In this document: positions 11,895 to 20,435 of the stretch, one piece after another | Numbering within the stretch: position 1 is the first letter of the stretch | Layout of the letters: each line of letters starts with the position of its first letter | Source: an uncultured Clostridia bacterium | GTDB taxonomy: Bacteria > Bacillota > Clostridia > Oscillospirales > Acutalibacteraceae | Assembly: GCA_944385055.1 (NCBI GenBank) | Contig: CALWVT010000001.1 | Coordinates: 496,001 to 560,000 of the forward strand | Direction: 5' to 3' | DNA length: 64,000 bases | Made by a program: the position numbers and the translations under genes | Notes under the pieces: model-generated | Databases searched by the model: none | Told to the model about the DNA's origin: nothing | Seen by the model: only the letters and a program-made list of their open reading frames with translations

Positions 11895-11923
11895 ATTGTA
11901 TTACAAATGATTTCCCGATGCAA
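11895..11923 (-). promoter_or_regulatory. Sigma-A promoter for the M23 peptidase gene
   Basis: Minus strand TTGCAT, 17 bases, TACAAT, about 90 bases before the ATG. The 308-base gap 11800-12107 otherwise holds only the luxS terminator. Confidence 0.8.
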
Positions 11924-12002
11924 GCGAAAGCACACAAATCCGGTGACGGGATATTTTGTCGGATCCTTTCCGTTTTGCAGCAAAATAGATAAAGCGCAGA
12001 AA

Positions 12003-12063
12003 GAAAAAAGGCGTATCCGAGCCTCTTTTCTTCAAAAATGAACAAAAGATTTTCGAATACGCC
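12003..12063 (-). terminator. Terminator downstream of luxS
   Basis: Inverted repeat GGCGTATTCGA / TCGGATACGCC (one mismatch) with an inner CTTTT/AAAAG helix, followed on the minus strand by TTTTTTCTTT. Confidence 0.7.
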
Positions 12064-12107
12064 ATCTAGAGCGCCACCCTTTCAGGCAAAGCGCAGAAAA
12101 TAAGGTT

Positions 12108-12566
12108 TTATTCGTAAGAAAGCTTTGCGGGCGTCCATCCCTCAATTATGGGCAGGAAATTCTTTGCTTCCTGCACTGCACCCGCGAGGTCATGCTCGAG
12201 CCAATTGCCGCATTCTGCCGAACAGCTTGCGCCGGGGATTGGGCCGTCATATGCCGCGATTTTTTGGAAGCAGTCGATAATCAGCGCAATGGCGTCTTCT
12301 GCCGACATATCACGCACCAGCAGATAGAAACCGGTCCGGCAGCCCATCGGGCCAAAATACAACACATGGGAAGCCTGCGCACCATTGCGGGCGAAGGTTG
12401 CAAACAGATGTTCAATCGTATGCAGCGCCGCCTGCTCCAAATATGGCGGCGTATTGGGCTTGCGCATGCGGATATCATAGGTCGTTACATCTCCATCAAT
12501 GCGGGAGGTGTAAATGCCTGGCAAAAGTTTATCGTGGTCAACACAAAAGCTCGCGATTCGTTCCAT
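12108..12566 (-). CDS. luxS: S-ribosylhomocysteine lyase (AI-2 synthase)
   Basis: Cleaves S-ribosylhomocysteine to homocysteine and DPD, the precursor of autoinducer-2; part of the activated methyl cycle. 152 residues. The metal site HTIEH at residues 49-53 and the metal-ligand Cys in ECGNW at residue 119 are intact. It follows the pseudouridine synthase gene with about 50 bases between them and no clear promoter, so it may be co-transcribed. No Pfs nucleosidase gene is in the window. Confidence 0.95.
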   Translation of the reverse strand: MERIASFCVDHDKLLPGIYTSRIDGDVTTYDIRMRKPNTPPYLEQAALHTIEHLFATFARNGAQASHVLYFGPMGCRTGFYLLVRDMSAEDAIALIIDCFQKIAAYDGPIPGASCSAECGNWLEHDLAGAVQEAKNFLPIIEGWTPAKLSYE

Positions 12567-12617
12567 GTAGATAACTCCTTTTTCCGTGAACTGTTTTCGA
12601 TGATAGGTTTTTTATTT

Positions 12618-13550
12618 TTACGCCTTGTCTTCGGTCTGCCAACGCTGCGCTTCGGTTTGGAAATGCGGTGTGGGAAGTCGCAGCAAAGCAAGCAATTTTT
12701 GAAAATCCTCGGGCAGCGGCACCTCTACGGTGACCGGCCCGGCATCGGGGCTGTGAAAGGCGGCCCAGCCGCAGTGCAGGGCCTGCCGGGCGATCCATTC
12801 GCGGGAGCCGCCGTAGAAATCATCTCCGGCCAATGGATGACCACAAGAAGCCATGTGCACGCGGATCTGGTGGGTGCGGCCCGTCTCTAACCGGCACACA
12901 ACGAGTGTGTGCCCCCTTGCACTGGCCAGTGCGCGCCAATGGGTGATCGCCGGACGCCCATCGGCACGCACGCACTGGCGGACTTTGCTGCCCGGTTCCG
13001 GCCCAATCGGCTTTGTGATGGTTCCGCTGCCCGAGAACGTACCCTCACACACTGCCCCATACACTTTTTGCACGGTTTCCGGCACAGCAGACGCCGCATA
13101 GCGGTCGCGCGCCAGCAAGACGACCCCCGTCGTATCACGGTCCAGCCGGTAAAGCGGGTGGAATACGAGCGGTTCCTGATGGGCGCGGAAATAATCGAGT
13201 GCCACATCCCGCAAGGTACCCGTCAGTTGTCCCGCCCGCGCATAAAGGATCATGCCCGCCGGCTTATTGACCGCAACCATGGCATCATCCGCATACAGCA
13301 CATCCAAAGGCGGCGCGCCATTCGGAGAAATAGGCAGGGTATCCTGCTCCACCGGCAAGCGCAGCGTAAGAATTTCCCCGGCATGCAGATGGTCGGTCGC
13401 AATGCGCGCAGCACCCGCCACCGTAATGCCGCCCGGCAAGCGCTTGCACGTTGCCAGAAGCCTGGCCGATACACGGCATGGCCCGCGCAAAAAGCCACGC
13501 ACACTCACCCCATCGTAGGCTTCCGGTACGAGAAACTGGATCTGCTGCAC
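12618..13550 (-). CDS. RluA-family pseudouridine synthase
   Basis: Isomerises uridine to pseudouridine in rRNA or tRNA. 310 residues: an N-terminal S4-like region (about 1-85) and a catalytic domain with the active Asp in HPLYRLDRDTTG near residue 137. The substrate site cannot be told from sequence alone; RluD-like is a guess. The start is a GTG at 13550 with AAGGAGGGG upstream. A longer frame from 13607 runs into the ilvE terminator and is rejected. Confidence 0.88.
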   Translation of the reverse strand: MQQIQFLVPEAYDGVSVRGFLRGPCRVSARLLATCKRLPGGITVAGAARIATDHLHAGEILTLRLPVEQDTLPISPNGAPPLDVLYADDAMVAVNKPAGMILYARAGQLTGTLRDVALDYFRAHQEPLVFHPLYRLDRDTTGVVLLARDRYAASAVPETVQKVYGAVCEGTFSGSGTITKPIGPEPGSKVRQCVRADGRPAITHWRALASARGHTLVVCRLETGRTHQIRVHMASCGHPLAGDDFYGGSREWIARQALHCGWAAFHSPDAGPVTVEVPLPEDFQKLLALLRLPTPHFQTEAQRWQTEDKA

Positions 13551-13564
13551 CAAACCCCTCCTTA

Positions 13565-13597
13565 CAAAAACACCACCCTGCCATCGACAGAGTGGTG
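13565..13597 (-). terminator. Rho-independent terminator of ilvE
   Basis: Stem CACCAC...GTGGTG with inner CTG/GCAG pairing, then TTTTTG on the minus strand. Confidence 0.85.
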
Positions 13598-13633
13598 CCT
13601 TTCTCAAAGATTATGTTTCCGAAAGCGGAAAAC

Positions 13634-14704
13634 TCAGCAGACTTTCTTCGTCCACCCCAGCGTATCGGGCAGCTTGCCCCACTGGATACCGGTAATCGTA
13701 TCGTAAAGCTTCTGCGTCAAATCGCCGATCTTGCCGTCGTTAATGACAGCAACCTCGCCTTCATAACGCAATTCGCCCACCGGCGAAATCACCGCTGCAG
13801 TACCTGTGCCAAAGACTTCCTCCAGCCGGCCATCGCGCGAAGCCTGCATGACGTCTGTAATAGGCAGACGTTCCACGGAAACCGGAATGCCCCACTCATT
13901 GAGCAGCTCAATGCAGGACATACGCGTAATACCCGGCAGAACCGTCCCCACCGTCGGCGCCGTGTAGACCGTCCCGCCGATCTTAAAGAAGCAGTTCATG
14001 GAACCGACTTCTTCGACATACTTGCGTTCTACACCGTCGAGCCACAGGGTTTGGCTGTACCCAAGGCTTTCCGCGGTCTCCTGCGAAATCAGCGATGCCG
14101 CATAGTTGCCGCCGCACTTGATATAGCCGGTCCCGCCCGGTGTTGCGCGGACGTACTTGTCCTCTACATAAATCTTAACCGGTGCCAGGCCGGTCGCATA
14201 GTAAGCACCTACCGGCGAGCAGATGATAATAAACTGATACGTGCTCGACGGCTTAACGCCCAAGTGGGCTTCCGTTGCAATGCAGAAAGGACGAATATAC
14301 AGCGATTCCCCTTCTTCCGACGGGACCCAATCCTTTTCCACACGCACCAAAGCGCAAATGGCTTCCACAAAATCCTCTTCCGGCACAGGCGGCATGCAAA
14401 TGCGTTCGTGTGTCGTCTTCATACGAGCAGCATTTTTCTCCGGGCGGAACAGATAAATGCTGCCGTCCGGATGGCGGTAAGCCTTCAATCCCTCAAACGA
14501 TTCCTGCGCATAGTGCAAAACCATCGCAGCAGGATCGAGAGAGATCGGCGCATATGGCACAATGCGCGGATCATGCCAGCCAATACCTTCCGTGTAATCC
14601 ATCACAAACATATGATCCGTAAAAACCGTACCAAATGGCAGCGGATCGCCAGGTGCCGGTTTTTTCTTCGGCGTCTTTGTCAGTTCATATCGAATCTCCT
14701 GCAT
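13634..14704 (-). CDS. ilvE: Branched-chain amino acid aminotransferase
   Basis: Fold-type IV PLP aminotransferase for the last step of Leu, Ile and Val synthesis. 356 residues, the long form of the family. The PLP Lys is in YIKCGGNYA near residue 196. The FEGLKAYR and LRPF-like motifs (here YIRPFC) are present. A near-consensus promoter lies just upstream and a strong terminator follows, so the gene is probably monocistronic. No T-box is seen in the short leader. Confidence 0.95.
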   Translation of the reverse strand: MQEIRYELTKTPKKKPAPGDPLPFGTVFTDHMFVMDYTEGIGWHDPRIVPYAPISLDPAAMVLHYAQESFEGLKAYRHPDGSIYLFRPEKNAARMKTTHERICMPPVPEEDFVEAICALVRVEKDWVPSEEGESLYIRPFCIATEAHLGVKPSSTYQFIIICSPVGAYYATGLAPVKIYVEDKYVRATPGGTGYIKCGGNYAASLISQETAESLGYSQTLWLDGVERKYVEEVGSMNCFFKIGGTVYTAPTVGTVLPGITRMSCIELLNEWGIPVSVERLPITDVMQASRDGRLEEVFGTGTAAVISPVGELRYEGEVAVINDGKIGDLTQKLYDTITGIQWGKLPDTLGWTKKVC

Positions 14705-14736
14705 TGCAGATGCCCTCTTTCTCTAGGTTCCCTATG

Positions 14737-14765
14737 ATTTTATCACGCTTTGCCGTCATGTGCAA
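14737..14765 (-). promoter_or_regulatory. Sigma-A promoter for ilvE
   Basis: Minus strand TTGCAC, 17 bases, TAAAAT; predicted start about 25 bases before the ilvE ATG. Confidence 0.8.
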
Positions 14766-14854
14766 GCGAAATACATGTTTCCCTATCGTTATAGCACAGA
14801 AGCCCGCAGAAAAATGTAATTCGTTTTACATTTTCGCGGCTTTTTTGCAGGCGA

Positions 14855-16198
14855 TTAAAGCATACGCAGACCTTTTGGGTAATGGTTTTTAAACCTGCCG
14901 CCGCTGCATTTTCCAAAACCAAGCACGGCCCCTTCAACGGAAATCCCGCAAAATCCGTGCAGCGTTTCCGGTGCCTCCAATTCTTCGCCGTGCAAAAAAG
15001 CCAGTACACGAGGGTCCTCTGCGGAAAGGGAAAGACAAGCCTGCAGCATATCTGGTTTCACCGCCATAAACGCCGCGTGCGCCGGAACAAAACGAGAATC
15101 GCCTTTTTTGCGGCCGCCGCGGGCAGGCTTTTCCTCCCCTAAGAGAAGGCCGGCGCGCACCACGCCAAGGCCGTGCAGCGAGGGAAGATCCGGCGGCAGA
15201 AGGTAGAGCTTTTCGCCAATTTGGGCCGGCGTCCCCGCGAGTGTTTCCCGATATAAAGACGCCAGCATGGCTTGAGCGGCCGCAGAAGGCGCCGGCGCGG
15301 GCGCCGCGGGAAGACGCTCGGCTTCTCCCTCCCGCCGCATGCGGGCTACAAAATGCCCTTCGCCGCCATCCATTGGATAAATACGGCGGGCAAGCCCGTC
15401 AAGGGCCGGGTGGCCTGCAGAAAGGCCGCACGGCTCCAGCGAAAACGCCGGATGTGTTTTCAAAAAGGATTCGATGACCCCTTCGTTTTCTTCCTGCGAA
15501 AACGTACACGTTGAATAGACCAGCACGCCGCCCGGCCGCAATGCCTGCGCAGCGCTGTCCAAAATTGCATTCTGGCGCACGGCGCACGCCGAAACGTGAG
15601 CCGGAGACCAATCGGAAACCGCTTGTTCGCTTCGGCGGAACATACCTTCCCCCGAACAGGGAGCATCCACCAGCACGCGGTCAAAAAAGCCCTCCAGGGC
15701 CTGGCATAAGATTTCCGGCCGGCAGCTGGAAATGACGGCGTTGCGTGTTCCCCATCGTTCCAAATTGGAGAGCAGCGCGGGCACACGGCTGCGCACCACT
15801 TCATTGCTCCACAAAAGGCCCTGTCCGGAAAGCGCGCCCGCGATTTGTGTGCTTTTGCCGCCGGGGGCCGCACAAAGATCCAATACCCGTTCGCCGGGCT
15901 GTGGATCCAACACCGTTACGGCTGCCGCAGCGCTGGGTTCCTGCATATAGAACACACCGGCATGATGCAAAGGGCAACGGCCGGCCTGAAATTCATCCGG
16001 CACGTAAAAGCTCAACGGCGAAAAAGGCGCCGCCCGCAACGGAAAGGGCAGCCCGGCTTCCAGCTGGGACTGCGTGTACTTCAGCGGATTGCGCCGCAGC
16101 GCGTGGAAAGGCGGCTGCTGGAGCGCCGCAAAAAACGCCGGGGCTTCGGACCCAAGCAGGCTTTGCATGCGCGTACAAAAGGCTTCTGGAATCTGCAT
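14855..16198 (-). CDS. RsmF/NOL1-NOP2-Sun family rRNA (cytosine-C5) methyltransferase
   Basis: SAM-dependent m5C methylase of 447 residues. The SAM loop DLCAAPGGKST is near residues 106-116. The two catalytic cysteines are DAPCSGEGMF near 178-187 and STCTFS near 229. A C-terminal region (about 310-447) resembles the RsmF PUA-like/ferredoxin-like extension, which suggests RsmF rather than RsmB. The start follows AGAAGGA. The ilvE promoter lies between this gene and ilvE, so the two are probably separate units. Confidence 0.88.
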   Translation of the reverse strand: MQIPEAFCTRMQSLLGSEAPAFFAALQQPPFHALRRNPLKYTQSQLEAGLPFPLRAAPFSPLSFYVPDEFQAGRCPLHHAGVFYMQEPSAAAAVTVLDPQPGERVLDLCAAPGGKSTQIAGALSGQGLLWSNEVVRSRVPALLSNLERWGTRNAVISSCRPEILCQALEGFFDRVLVDAPCSGEGMFRRSEQAVSDWSPAHVSACAVRQNAILDSAAQALRPGGVLVYSTCTFSQEENEGVIESFLKTHPAFSLEPCGLSAGHPALDGLARRIYPMDGGEGHFVARMRREGEAERLPAAPAPAPSAAAQAMLASLYRETLAGTPAQIGEKLYLLPPDLPSLHGLGVVRAGLLLGEEKPARGGRKKGDSRFVPAHAAFMAVKPDMLQACLSLSAEDPRVLAFLHGEELEAPETLHGFCGISVEGAVLGFGKCSGGRFKNHYPKGLRML

Positions 16199-16265
16199 AG
16201 GCGATTTCCTTCTCTCATTTCAATTTGCAGCTTTTTAAAATAAAAATGAAAATTCTGCATCCCAC

Positions 16266-16294
16266 GTATACATGTCAAAAAAGAGGCCATACTA
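16266..16294 (+). promoter_or_regulatory. Candidate sigma-G (forespore) promoter
   Basis: GTATA, 17 bases, CATACTA matches the sigma-G consensus (GHATR, 17-18, CATNHTA). The predicted start of transcription falls just before the AAGGAGGTG ribosome site of the small gene downstream. Confidence 0.55.
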
Positions 16295-16317
16295 GGTGCC
16301 GTAAGGAGGTGAGCAGA

Positions 16318-16479
16318 TTGGAAAATCAGAAGTATGCAAATACGACGTCCAAAAACGGCACAAACTCCACGCAGAACAACACGCAGAATAAAAAGGGGAC
16401 CAACAATACCCAGGACCGCAAGGCGGAAAACAGCACGCAGAATAAGCAGAGCAATATGCAGAATTCCTGCGGCCGCTGA
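16318..16479 (+). CDS. Small Asn/Gln/Thr/Lys-rich protein, possibly forespore-specific
   Basis: A 53-residue protein starting at a TTG (16318) with a perfect AAGGAGGTG ribosome site 6 bases upstream. Composition is extreme: mostly Asn, Thr, Gln, Lys and Ser, in loose repeats of the kind NTQN-K, and it ends NSCGR with a single Cys. There is no hydrophobic core, so it is likely disordered. Small acid-soluble spore proteins of the gamma type have similar composition, but I see no true family motif. The sigma-G-like promoter and immediate strong terminator mark it as a self-contained transcription unit. I infer a spore-core or coat-associated role; no function is known to me. Confidence 0.6.
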   Translation: MENQKYANTTSKNGTNSTQNNTQNKKGTNNTQDRKAENSTQNKQSNMQNSCGR

Positions 16480-16499
16480 CCTCAACACACAACGTTCCG

Positions 16500-16547
16500 A
16501 AAAGGGAAGCATCCTGTTTTTAAAAAACAGGGGGCTTCCCTTTTTGT
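16500..16547. terminator. Bidirectional terminator between the small gene and yitT
   Basis: Long stem GGGAAGC..CCTGTTTTT / AAAAACAGG..GCTTCCC with a T-run on the plus strand and a shorter one on the minus strand. Confidence 0.9.
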
Positions 16548-16557
16548 TTGGCTTCTC

Positions 16558-17502
16558 TTACTTTTGCGCTTTCTTTCTGCGTACTTTCTCAACCAGTTCC
16601 GGCAGGGATTGATCTTCGAGTACAGGTGTCTCAAAGCCTTCCCCGCTGATCTCGCCGGCATCCCCCACAATGATAAAGGCATCCCGGTCAATGGAGCGCA
16701 CCAAATCCTTTAAGTGGTAGACCTCCGTGCGGGAAACCGCACACATGAGCACTTCATACGACTGCCCGCTGTACATGCCGCGCGCTTCCAATCCCGTGAC
16801 ACCGCGGTCAATGTCTTTGATAATCTGCTGCGCTACCTGTTCGCTTTTCGATGTGACGATCCACATTACCTTACCGTGCCCGATATCGGCGCCGTACAGG
16901 AGCGTATCGATAATACGAGTGGAAATGAAAATATAAATCAGCGCATAGAGGATGCTTTCAATGCGCCGGTATACGATGGCGGAAAATAGGACGACACACA
17001 AATCGACGCCAAACATCAGCTTGCCTGTACTCAAATGCCGGAAATGGCGTTTGAGCAGGCGGGCAACCATATCGGTGCCGCCGGTCGTCGAGTCACGCAT
17101 AAAGACGATGGAAAGGCTCACGCCCTCCAAGAGGCCGCCGAAAAGCGCGGCCAATATGGGTTCACCCTGGTAAGCCGGCAGCTGCGAGCCAAACCAGTCG
17201 ATTAAAAAGGAGGTGATCACGTTCGCTGTGATTGTCCGCACAACGAACCGGTACCCGACTTCAAAAAACGCCCAGATAAAAATCGGCACATTGATCAAAA
17301 AGGAAAGCAGGCCAATGGGCGCATCGGTCAGAAAATTGATCACCGTCGCAAGGCCGGTAACGCCGCCAGGGGCAATCTGATTGGGTGCCGTAAAGCATTT
17401 GACGGCGATGGAAAACAAAAGCCCTGACACCACATAGGTTAGTAAATCAATGGGGATATCCCACTTCGTCCCACTGCGATGCGTCAATCTTTGTTTCCAC
17501 AT
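16558..17502 (-). CDS. YitT family membrane protein (DUF161-DUF2179)
   Basis: Integral membrane protein of 314 residues, function not established. About five or six hydrophobic segments between residues 15 and 190 carry the family signature (APGGVTGLA, DSTTGGTDM). A soluble C-terminal DUF2179 domain follows (about 220-300, with GMYSGQSYEVLMCAV and DAFIIVGDAGEISGEGF). The start at 17502 is fixed by GAGGGAGG. It follows mrnC with about 30 bases between, likely the last gene of an obgE-mrnC-yitT unit. Confidence 0.88.
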   Translation of the reverse strand: MWKQRLTHRSGTKWDIPIDLLTYVVSGLLFSIAVKCFTAPNQIAPGGVTGLATVINFLTDAPIGLLSFLINVPIFIWAFFEVGYRFVVRTITANVITSFLIDWFGSQLPAYQGEPILAALFGGLLEGVSLSIVFMRDSTTGGTDMVARLLKRHFRHLSTGKLMFGVDLCVVLFSAIVYRRIESILYALIYIFISTRIIDTLLYGADIGHGKVMWIVTSKSEQVAQQIIKDIDRGVTGLEARGMYSGQSYEVLMCAVSRTEVYHLKDLVRSIDRDAFIIVGDAGEISGEGFETPVLEDQSLPELVEKVRRKKAQK

Positions 17503-17533
17503 ACAAAATGCCTCCCTCTTGATTTTTCTTTTC

Positions 17534-17926
17534 TTATGCTTCTTCCAGAGCTTCAAAAAGCACTTGCAGGCGCTGCAGATTTCCGCAAAGGTACAGATAC
17601 CCGAACAGTGCCTCTAAGCCCGTCGCGGCGTGATACTCCGCCACAGACGCGTTTTTCGGGACATGACCGACATGCGCATTGCGTCCGCGACGCAAAATAT
17701 CCGCTTCCTCTGCAGTTAAAAGCGGTTTGAGCCGTTCGACCGCCTGCGCCTGTGCCGTACAGCAAACCTCTTTGACGCTCGCCTGATGCAAGCGGTTGAC
17801 CGGGCAATTGCCACGGCAAACTAATTTTTCCCGCACAAACAATTCAAATACCGCATCCCCGATAAACGCAAGCGTCAATGGGCTGAACTGCTTGGGATCA
17901 CACGGCAAATCTAAGAAACGCTCCAA
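17534..17926 (-). CDS. mrnC: Mini-ribonuclease III
   Basis: RNase III-like enzyme without a dsRNA-binding domain that matures 23S rRNA ends in Firmicutes. 130 residues. The motif LAFIGDAVFELFVRE (residues 19-33), the segment RGRNAH, and the C-terminal YHAATGLEALFGYLYL are typical. In many Firmicutes it is found near cysS; here it follows obgE with a 12-base gap. Confidence 0.92.
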   Translation of the reverse strand: MERFLDLPCDPKQFSPLTLAFIGDAVFELFVREKLVCRGNCPVNRLHQASVKEVCCTAQAQAVERLKPLLTAEEADILRRGRNAHVGHVPKNASVAEYHAATGLEALFGYLYLCGNLQRLQVLFEALEEA

Positions 17927-17938
17927 ACCCCTTGCTCC

Positions 17939-19213
17939 TTACTCCACAAAATCAAACTGTACATCATAAAGGGAAACGGTGTCCCCTTCCTGAATGCCCG
18001 CTTCCCGCAGGCGATCGATGACGCCTGTTTGCAACAGCACACGCTGGAAATACTGTAACGACTCATAATCGTCAAAATTGATGGACTGCATCACGCGCAG
18101 AAGCCATTCCGCCTCCACCTCGTACAATCCATCGGAGACCTTGCGTACCTGCACTTCCCCGCGCGGCAGATGTTCGACCGGCGTCAACGGTTCGGTTTCC
18201 ACTTCATACCGGCGGATCGGGGGAAGTTTCGAGAGTTCTTCGCTGATTTTATCGAGCAGCGCATCGACGCCTTCATGAATCGGCGCCATAATGGGGAAAA
18301 ACGCGTACCCCTGCTCCTCCACAAACTGACGGAACGACGCAATCTGCTCGTCTGTTGCAAGGTCACACTTATTGCCCGCAACGATCATCGGGCGCTCGGC
18401 CAATTCCGGGTTAAACTTGCGCAATTCCTCATTGATAATGCGAAAATCCTCTTTGGGATTACGCCCTTCGCTGCCGGATACATCGACGATATGCAGCAGC
18501 AGCCGGCAGCGTTCTACATGCCGTAAAAATTGATGCCCTAAGCCGACGCCTTCCCACGCTCCTTCCACAAGGCCCGGGATATCTGCCATCACGAAGGATT
18601 TGCCTTCGCCGCGTTCCACAACACCAAGGACCGGGGTCAGTGTGGTAAAGTGATAGTTTGCAATATTCGGTTTGGCCTGGCTGACGACGCTGATTAACGT
18701 GCTTTTGCCGACATTAGGGAATCCGACTAAACCGACATCCGCTAGCAGCTTTAATTCCAGCTGGACATCCAATTCCACGCCCGGCGTGCCGGGCTTTGCG
18801 AAGCGCGGCACCTGACGTGTCGGTGTGGCAAAGTGGACATTGCCCCAGCCGCCGCGGCCGCCTTTTAAAACAACCTGCGGCTCATCCGTCGAGAGGTCGG
18901 CGAGAATACGCCCCGTTTCGGCATCTTTGACGAGTGTGCCGCGCGGTACACGCAATACGAGGTCTTCCCCTTTTTTCCCAGAACAGCGCTTCGCACCGCC
19001 GGGCTTTCCGTTTTGTGCGGCAAATTTGCGCCGGTACCGGTAATCCGCGAGCGTAGAAACGTTATCGTCTACCTGAAAGATTACGTTGCCGCCGCTGCCG
19101 CCGTCGCCGCCGTCCGGACCGCCCGCCGCGACATATTTCTCGCGCCGGAAAGAAACGGCGCCGGCGCCGCCATCTCCGGATTTGATATGGATTTTCGCGC
19201 TATCGATAAACAT
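17939..19213 (-). CDS. obgE: Obg family GTPase
   Basis: Ribosome-associated GTPase involved in 50S assembly, stringent response and, in spore formers, sporulation. 424 residues: glycine-rich Obg domain (1-160), G domain with G1 GFPNVGKST near 165, G3 DIPG and G4 NKCD, and a C-terminal OCT domain (about 350-424). The start at 19213 follows AAAGGAGGGG. It lies in the conserved rplU-prp-rpmA-obgE order; the rpmA terminator upstream implies partial read-through or a promoter I do not see. Confidence 0.95.
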   Translation of the reverse strand: MFIDSAKIHIKSGDGGAGAVSFRREKYVAAGGPDGGDGGSGGNVIFQVDDNVSTLADYRYRRKFAAQNGKPGGAKRCSGKKGEDLVLRVPRGTLVKDAETGRILADLSTDEPQVVLKGGRGGWGNVHFATPTRQVPRFAKPGTPGVELDVQLELKLLADVGLVGFPNVGKSTLISVVSQAKPNIANYHFTTLTPVLGVVERGEGKSFVMADIPGLVEGAWEGVGLGHQFLRHVERCRLLLHIVDVSGSEGRNPKEDFRIINEELRKFNPELAERPMIVAGNKCDLATDEQIASFRQFVEEQGYAFFPIMAPIHEGVDALLDKISEELSKLPPIRRYEVETEPLTPVEHLPRGEVQVRKVSDGLYEVEAEWLLRVMQSINFDDYESLQYFQRVLLQTGVIDRLREAGIQEGDTVSLYDVQFDFVE

Positions 19214-19333
19214 AAAGCCCCTCCTTTGCGCCGGCGAAGGAACCGGCATCTTTCCGTATGCTGCAGCGCACCGACCTGTTTCTTGCCCGAAAGCGGCATT
19301 TGCATGTATGGCGGTTTGCAGCTTTAGACAAAT

Positions 19334-19364
19334 AAAGTCCCGAGCCGCAAAGCCCGGGACTTTT
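19334..19364 (-). terminator. Rho-independent terminator after rpmA
   Basis: Stem AAAAGTCCCGGGC / GCTCGGGACTTT with loop TTTGCG, then ATTTG on the minus strand. Confidence 0.75.
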
Positions 19365-19367
19365 CTG

Positions 19368-19652
19368 TTACTGTTCTACAGCGTAAACGCTGACCTTTTT
19401 GCGATCGGCGCCCATGCGCTCAAATTTGACCTTGCCGCTGATCTTCGCAAACAGCGTATCGTCCGAGCCGATGCCCACATTCTCACCGGGGTGGATATGC
19501 GTGCCGCGCTGGCGGACCAGGATGTTGCCGGCCAGAACGAACTGACCGTCCGCACGCTTGACGCCCAGACGCTTGGACTCGGAATCACGGCCGTTCTTCG
19601 AAGAACTCTGGCCCTTCTTATGAGCGAACAACTGAATATTAACTTTCAGCAT
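19368..19652 (-). CDS. rpmA: 50S ribosomal protein L27
   Basis: Large-subunit protein whose N-terminus reaches the peptidyl-transferase centre. 94 residues. The first nine residues (MLKVNIQLF) are the Firmicutes-type extension that must be removed by Prp after LF to expose AHKKGQ; the protease gene is directly upstream. The remainder is standard L27 ([17 protein letters not shown]). Confidence 0.97.
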   Translation of the reverse strand: MLKVNIQLFAHKKGQSSSKNGRDSESKRLGVKRADGQFVLAGNILVRQRGTHIHPGENVGIGSDDTLFAKISGKVKFERMGADRKKVSVYAVEQ

Positions 19653-19655
19653 TTT

Positions 19656-19982
19656 TTACACCTCTTCATAACTCACGTGGATCGCTTGCGGATACTGCTC
19701 CTCCAAATTCAAAAGATGCAGTTTAAACCCTTCGAGTGGGACGCGGCACAGTTCGGCGTCGCGCGAAGCCACCTGCACACGTAGGAAACCTTCATCGACC
19801 GTCGCCGAAACATTGGCATGGACGACATCTGTCAGCGTGTTGGCGGTCAGATACGCTGCTGACGAAACCGCTGCACATACGATATCCTCGCCCGCCTCCC
19901 CGCATCCGGCGTGGCCGGACAGGCGAAAGCCTATCAAAAGGGCACTTTTTCTTGCATCCAGAAGGAGTTTGCAGTCAATCAT
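19656..19982 (-). CDS. prp: Ribosomal-processing cysteine protease Prp
   Basis: Cleaves the N-terminal extension of L27. 108 residues. Catalytic His and Cys are in GHAGCGEAGEDIVCAAVSS (His near residue 24, Cys near 36). It is placed between rplU and rpmA as in other Firmicutes; its ATG overlaps the rplU stop (TAATG), so it is translationally coupled. Confidence 0.93.
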   Translation of the reverse strand: MIDCKLLLDARKSALLIGFRLSGHAGCGEAGEDIVCAAVSSAAYLTANTLTDVVHANVSATVDEGFLRVQVASRDAELCRVPLEGFKLHLLNLEEQYPQAIHVSYEEV

Positions 19983-20290
19983 TAGGCTTCAATGGATTCG
20001 ATCTGAACCTTCGTGTACGGCTGGCGGTGGCCCATGCGGCGCGCCTCACCCTTCTTCGGCTTGTACGTCCAGATGTTGATCTTCTTGCCCTTGCCGTTTT
20101 TGAGGACCTTGCCCTTTACGGCAGCGCCCTCCACATAAGGCGTGCCGACCTTTAAGCCGTCATCGCCGCAAACAGCAATGACCTTAAAGTCGACGGTGGC
20201 GTCCGCTTCAACAGGCAGCTTTTCGATGAACAGGACATCGTCCTTTTCAACCTTATACTGCTTGCCGCCGGTTTCAATAACTGCATACAT
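19982..20290 (-). CDS. rplU: 50S ribosomal protein L21
   Basis: Large-subunit protein that binds 23S rRNA. 102 residues, standard length, with the N-terminal MYAVIETGGKQY and the C-terminal GHRQPYTKV. First gene of the rplU-prp-rpmA unit, behind a promoter at 20378-20407 and a leader of about 80 bases. Confidence 0.97.
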   Translation of the reverse strand: MYAVIETGGKQYKVEKDDVLFIEKLPVEADATVDFKVIAVCGDDGLKVGTPYVEGAAVKGKVLKNGKGKKINIWTYKPKKGEARRMGHRQPYTKVQIESIEA

Positions 20291-20371
20291 AAGTTGGAAC
20301 CTGCTTTCCTAATAGACTCGCTATCGTGGGTGGCGCCCCAAATGGACACACTTCTACCCAAAATAAGCGGC
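20291..20371 (-). ncRNA. Putative ribosomal protein L21 leader
   Basis: The short 5' leader of rplU sits where Firmicutes carry the L21 leader RNA, proposed to be an autoregulatory element. It contains a GGGTAG segment and paired GGGGCGCCACCC and GATAGCGAGTCTAT segments. The assignment is by position and loose resemblance; no covariance search was done. Confidence 0.45.
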
Positions 20372-20377
20372 TCTTTA

Positions 20378-20407
20378 AGTTTACCATGCTCTTCGCCCGA
20401 TTGTCAA
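20378..20407 (-). promoter_or_regulatory. Sigma-A promoter for rplU-prp-rpmA
   Basis: Minus strand TTGACA, 18 bases, TAAACT with TGG immediately before the -10 (extended -10). Confidence 0.75.
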
Positions 20408-20435
20408 GAGTTATTCGGAAATTTTGAGGAGGACA

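Noticed and set aside
11854-12045. 63-codon minus ORF between luxS and the M23 peptidase gene
   Set aside because: It lies across the luxS terminator and the peptidase promoter; no ribosome site.
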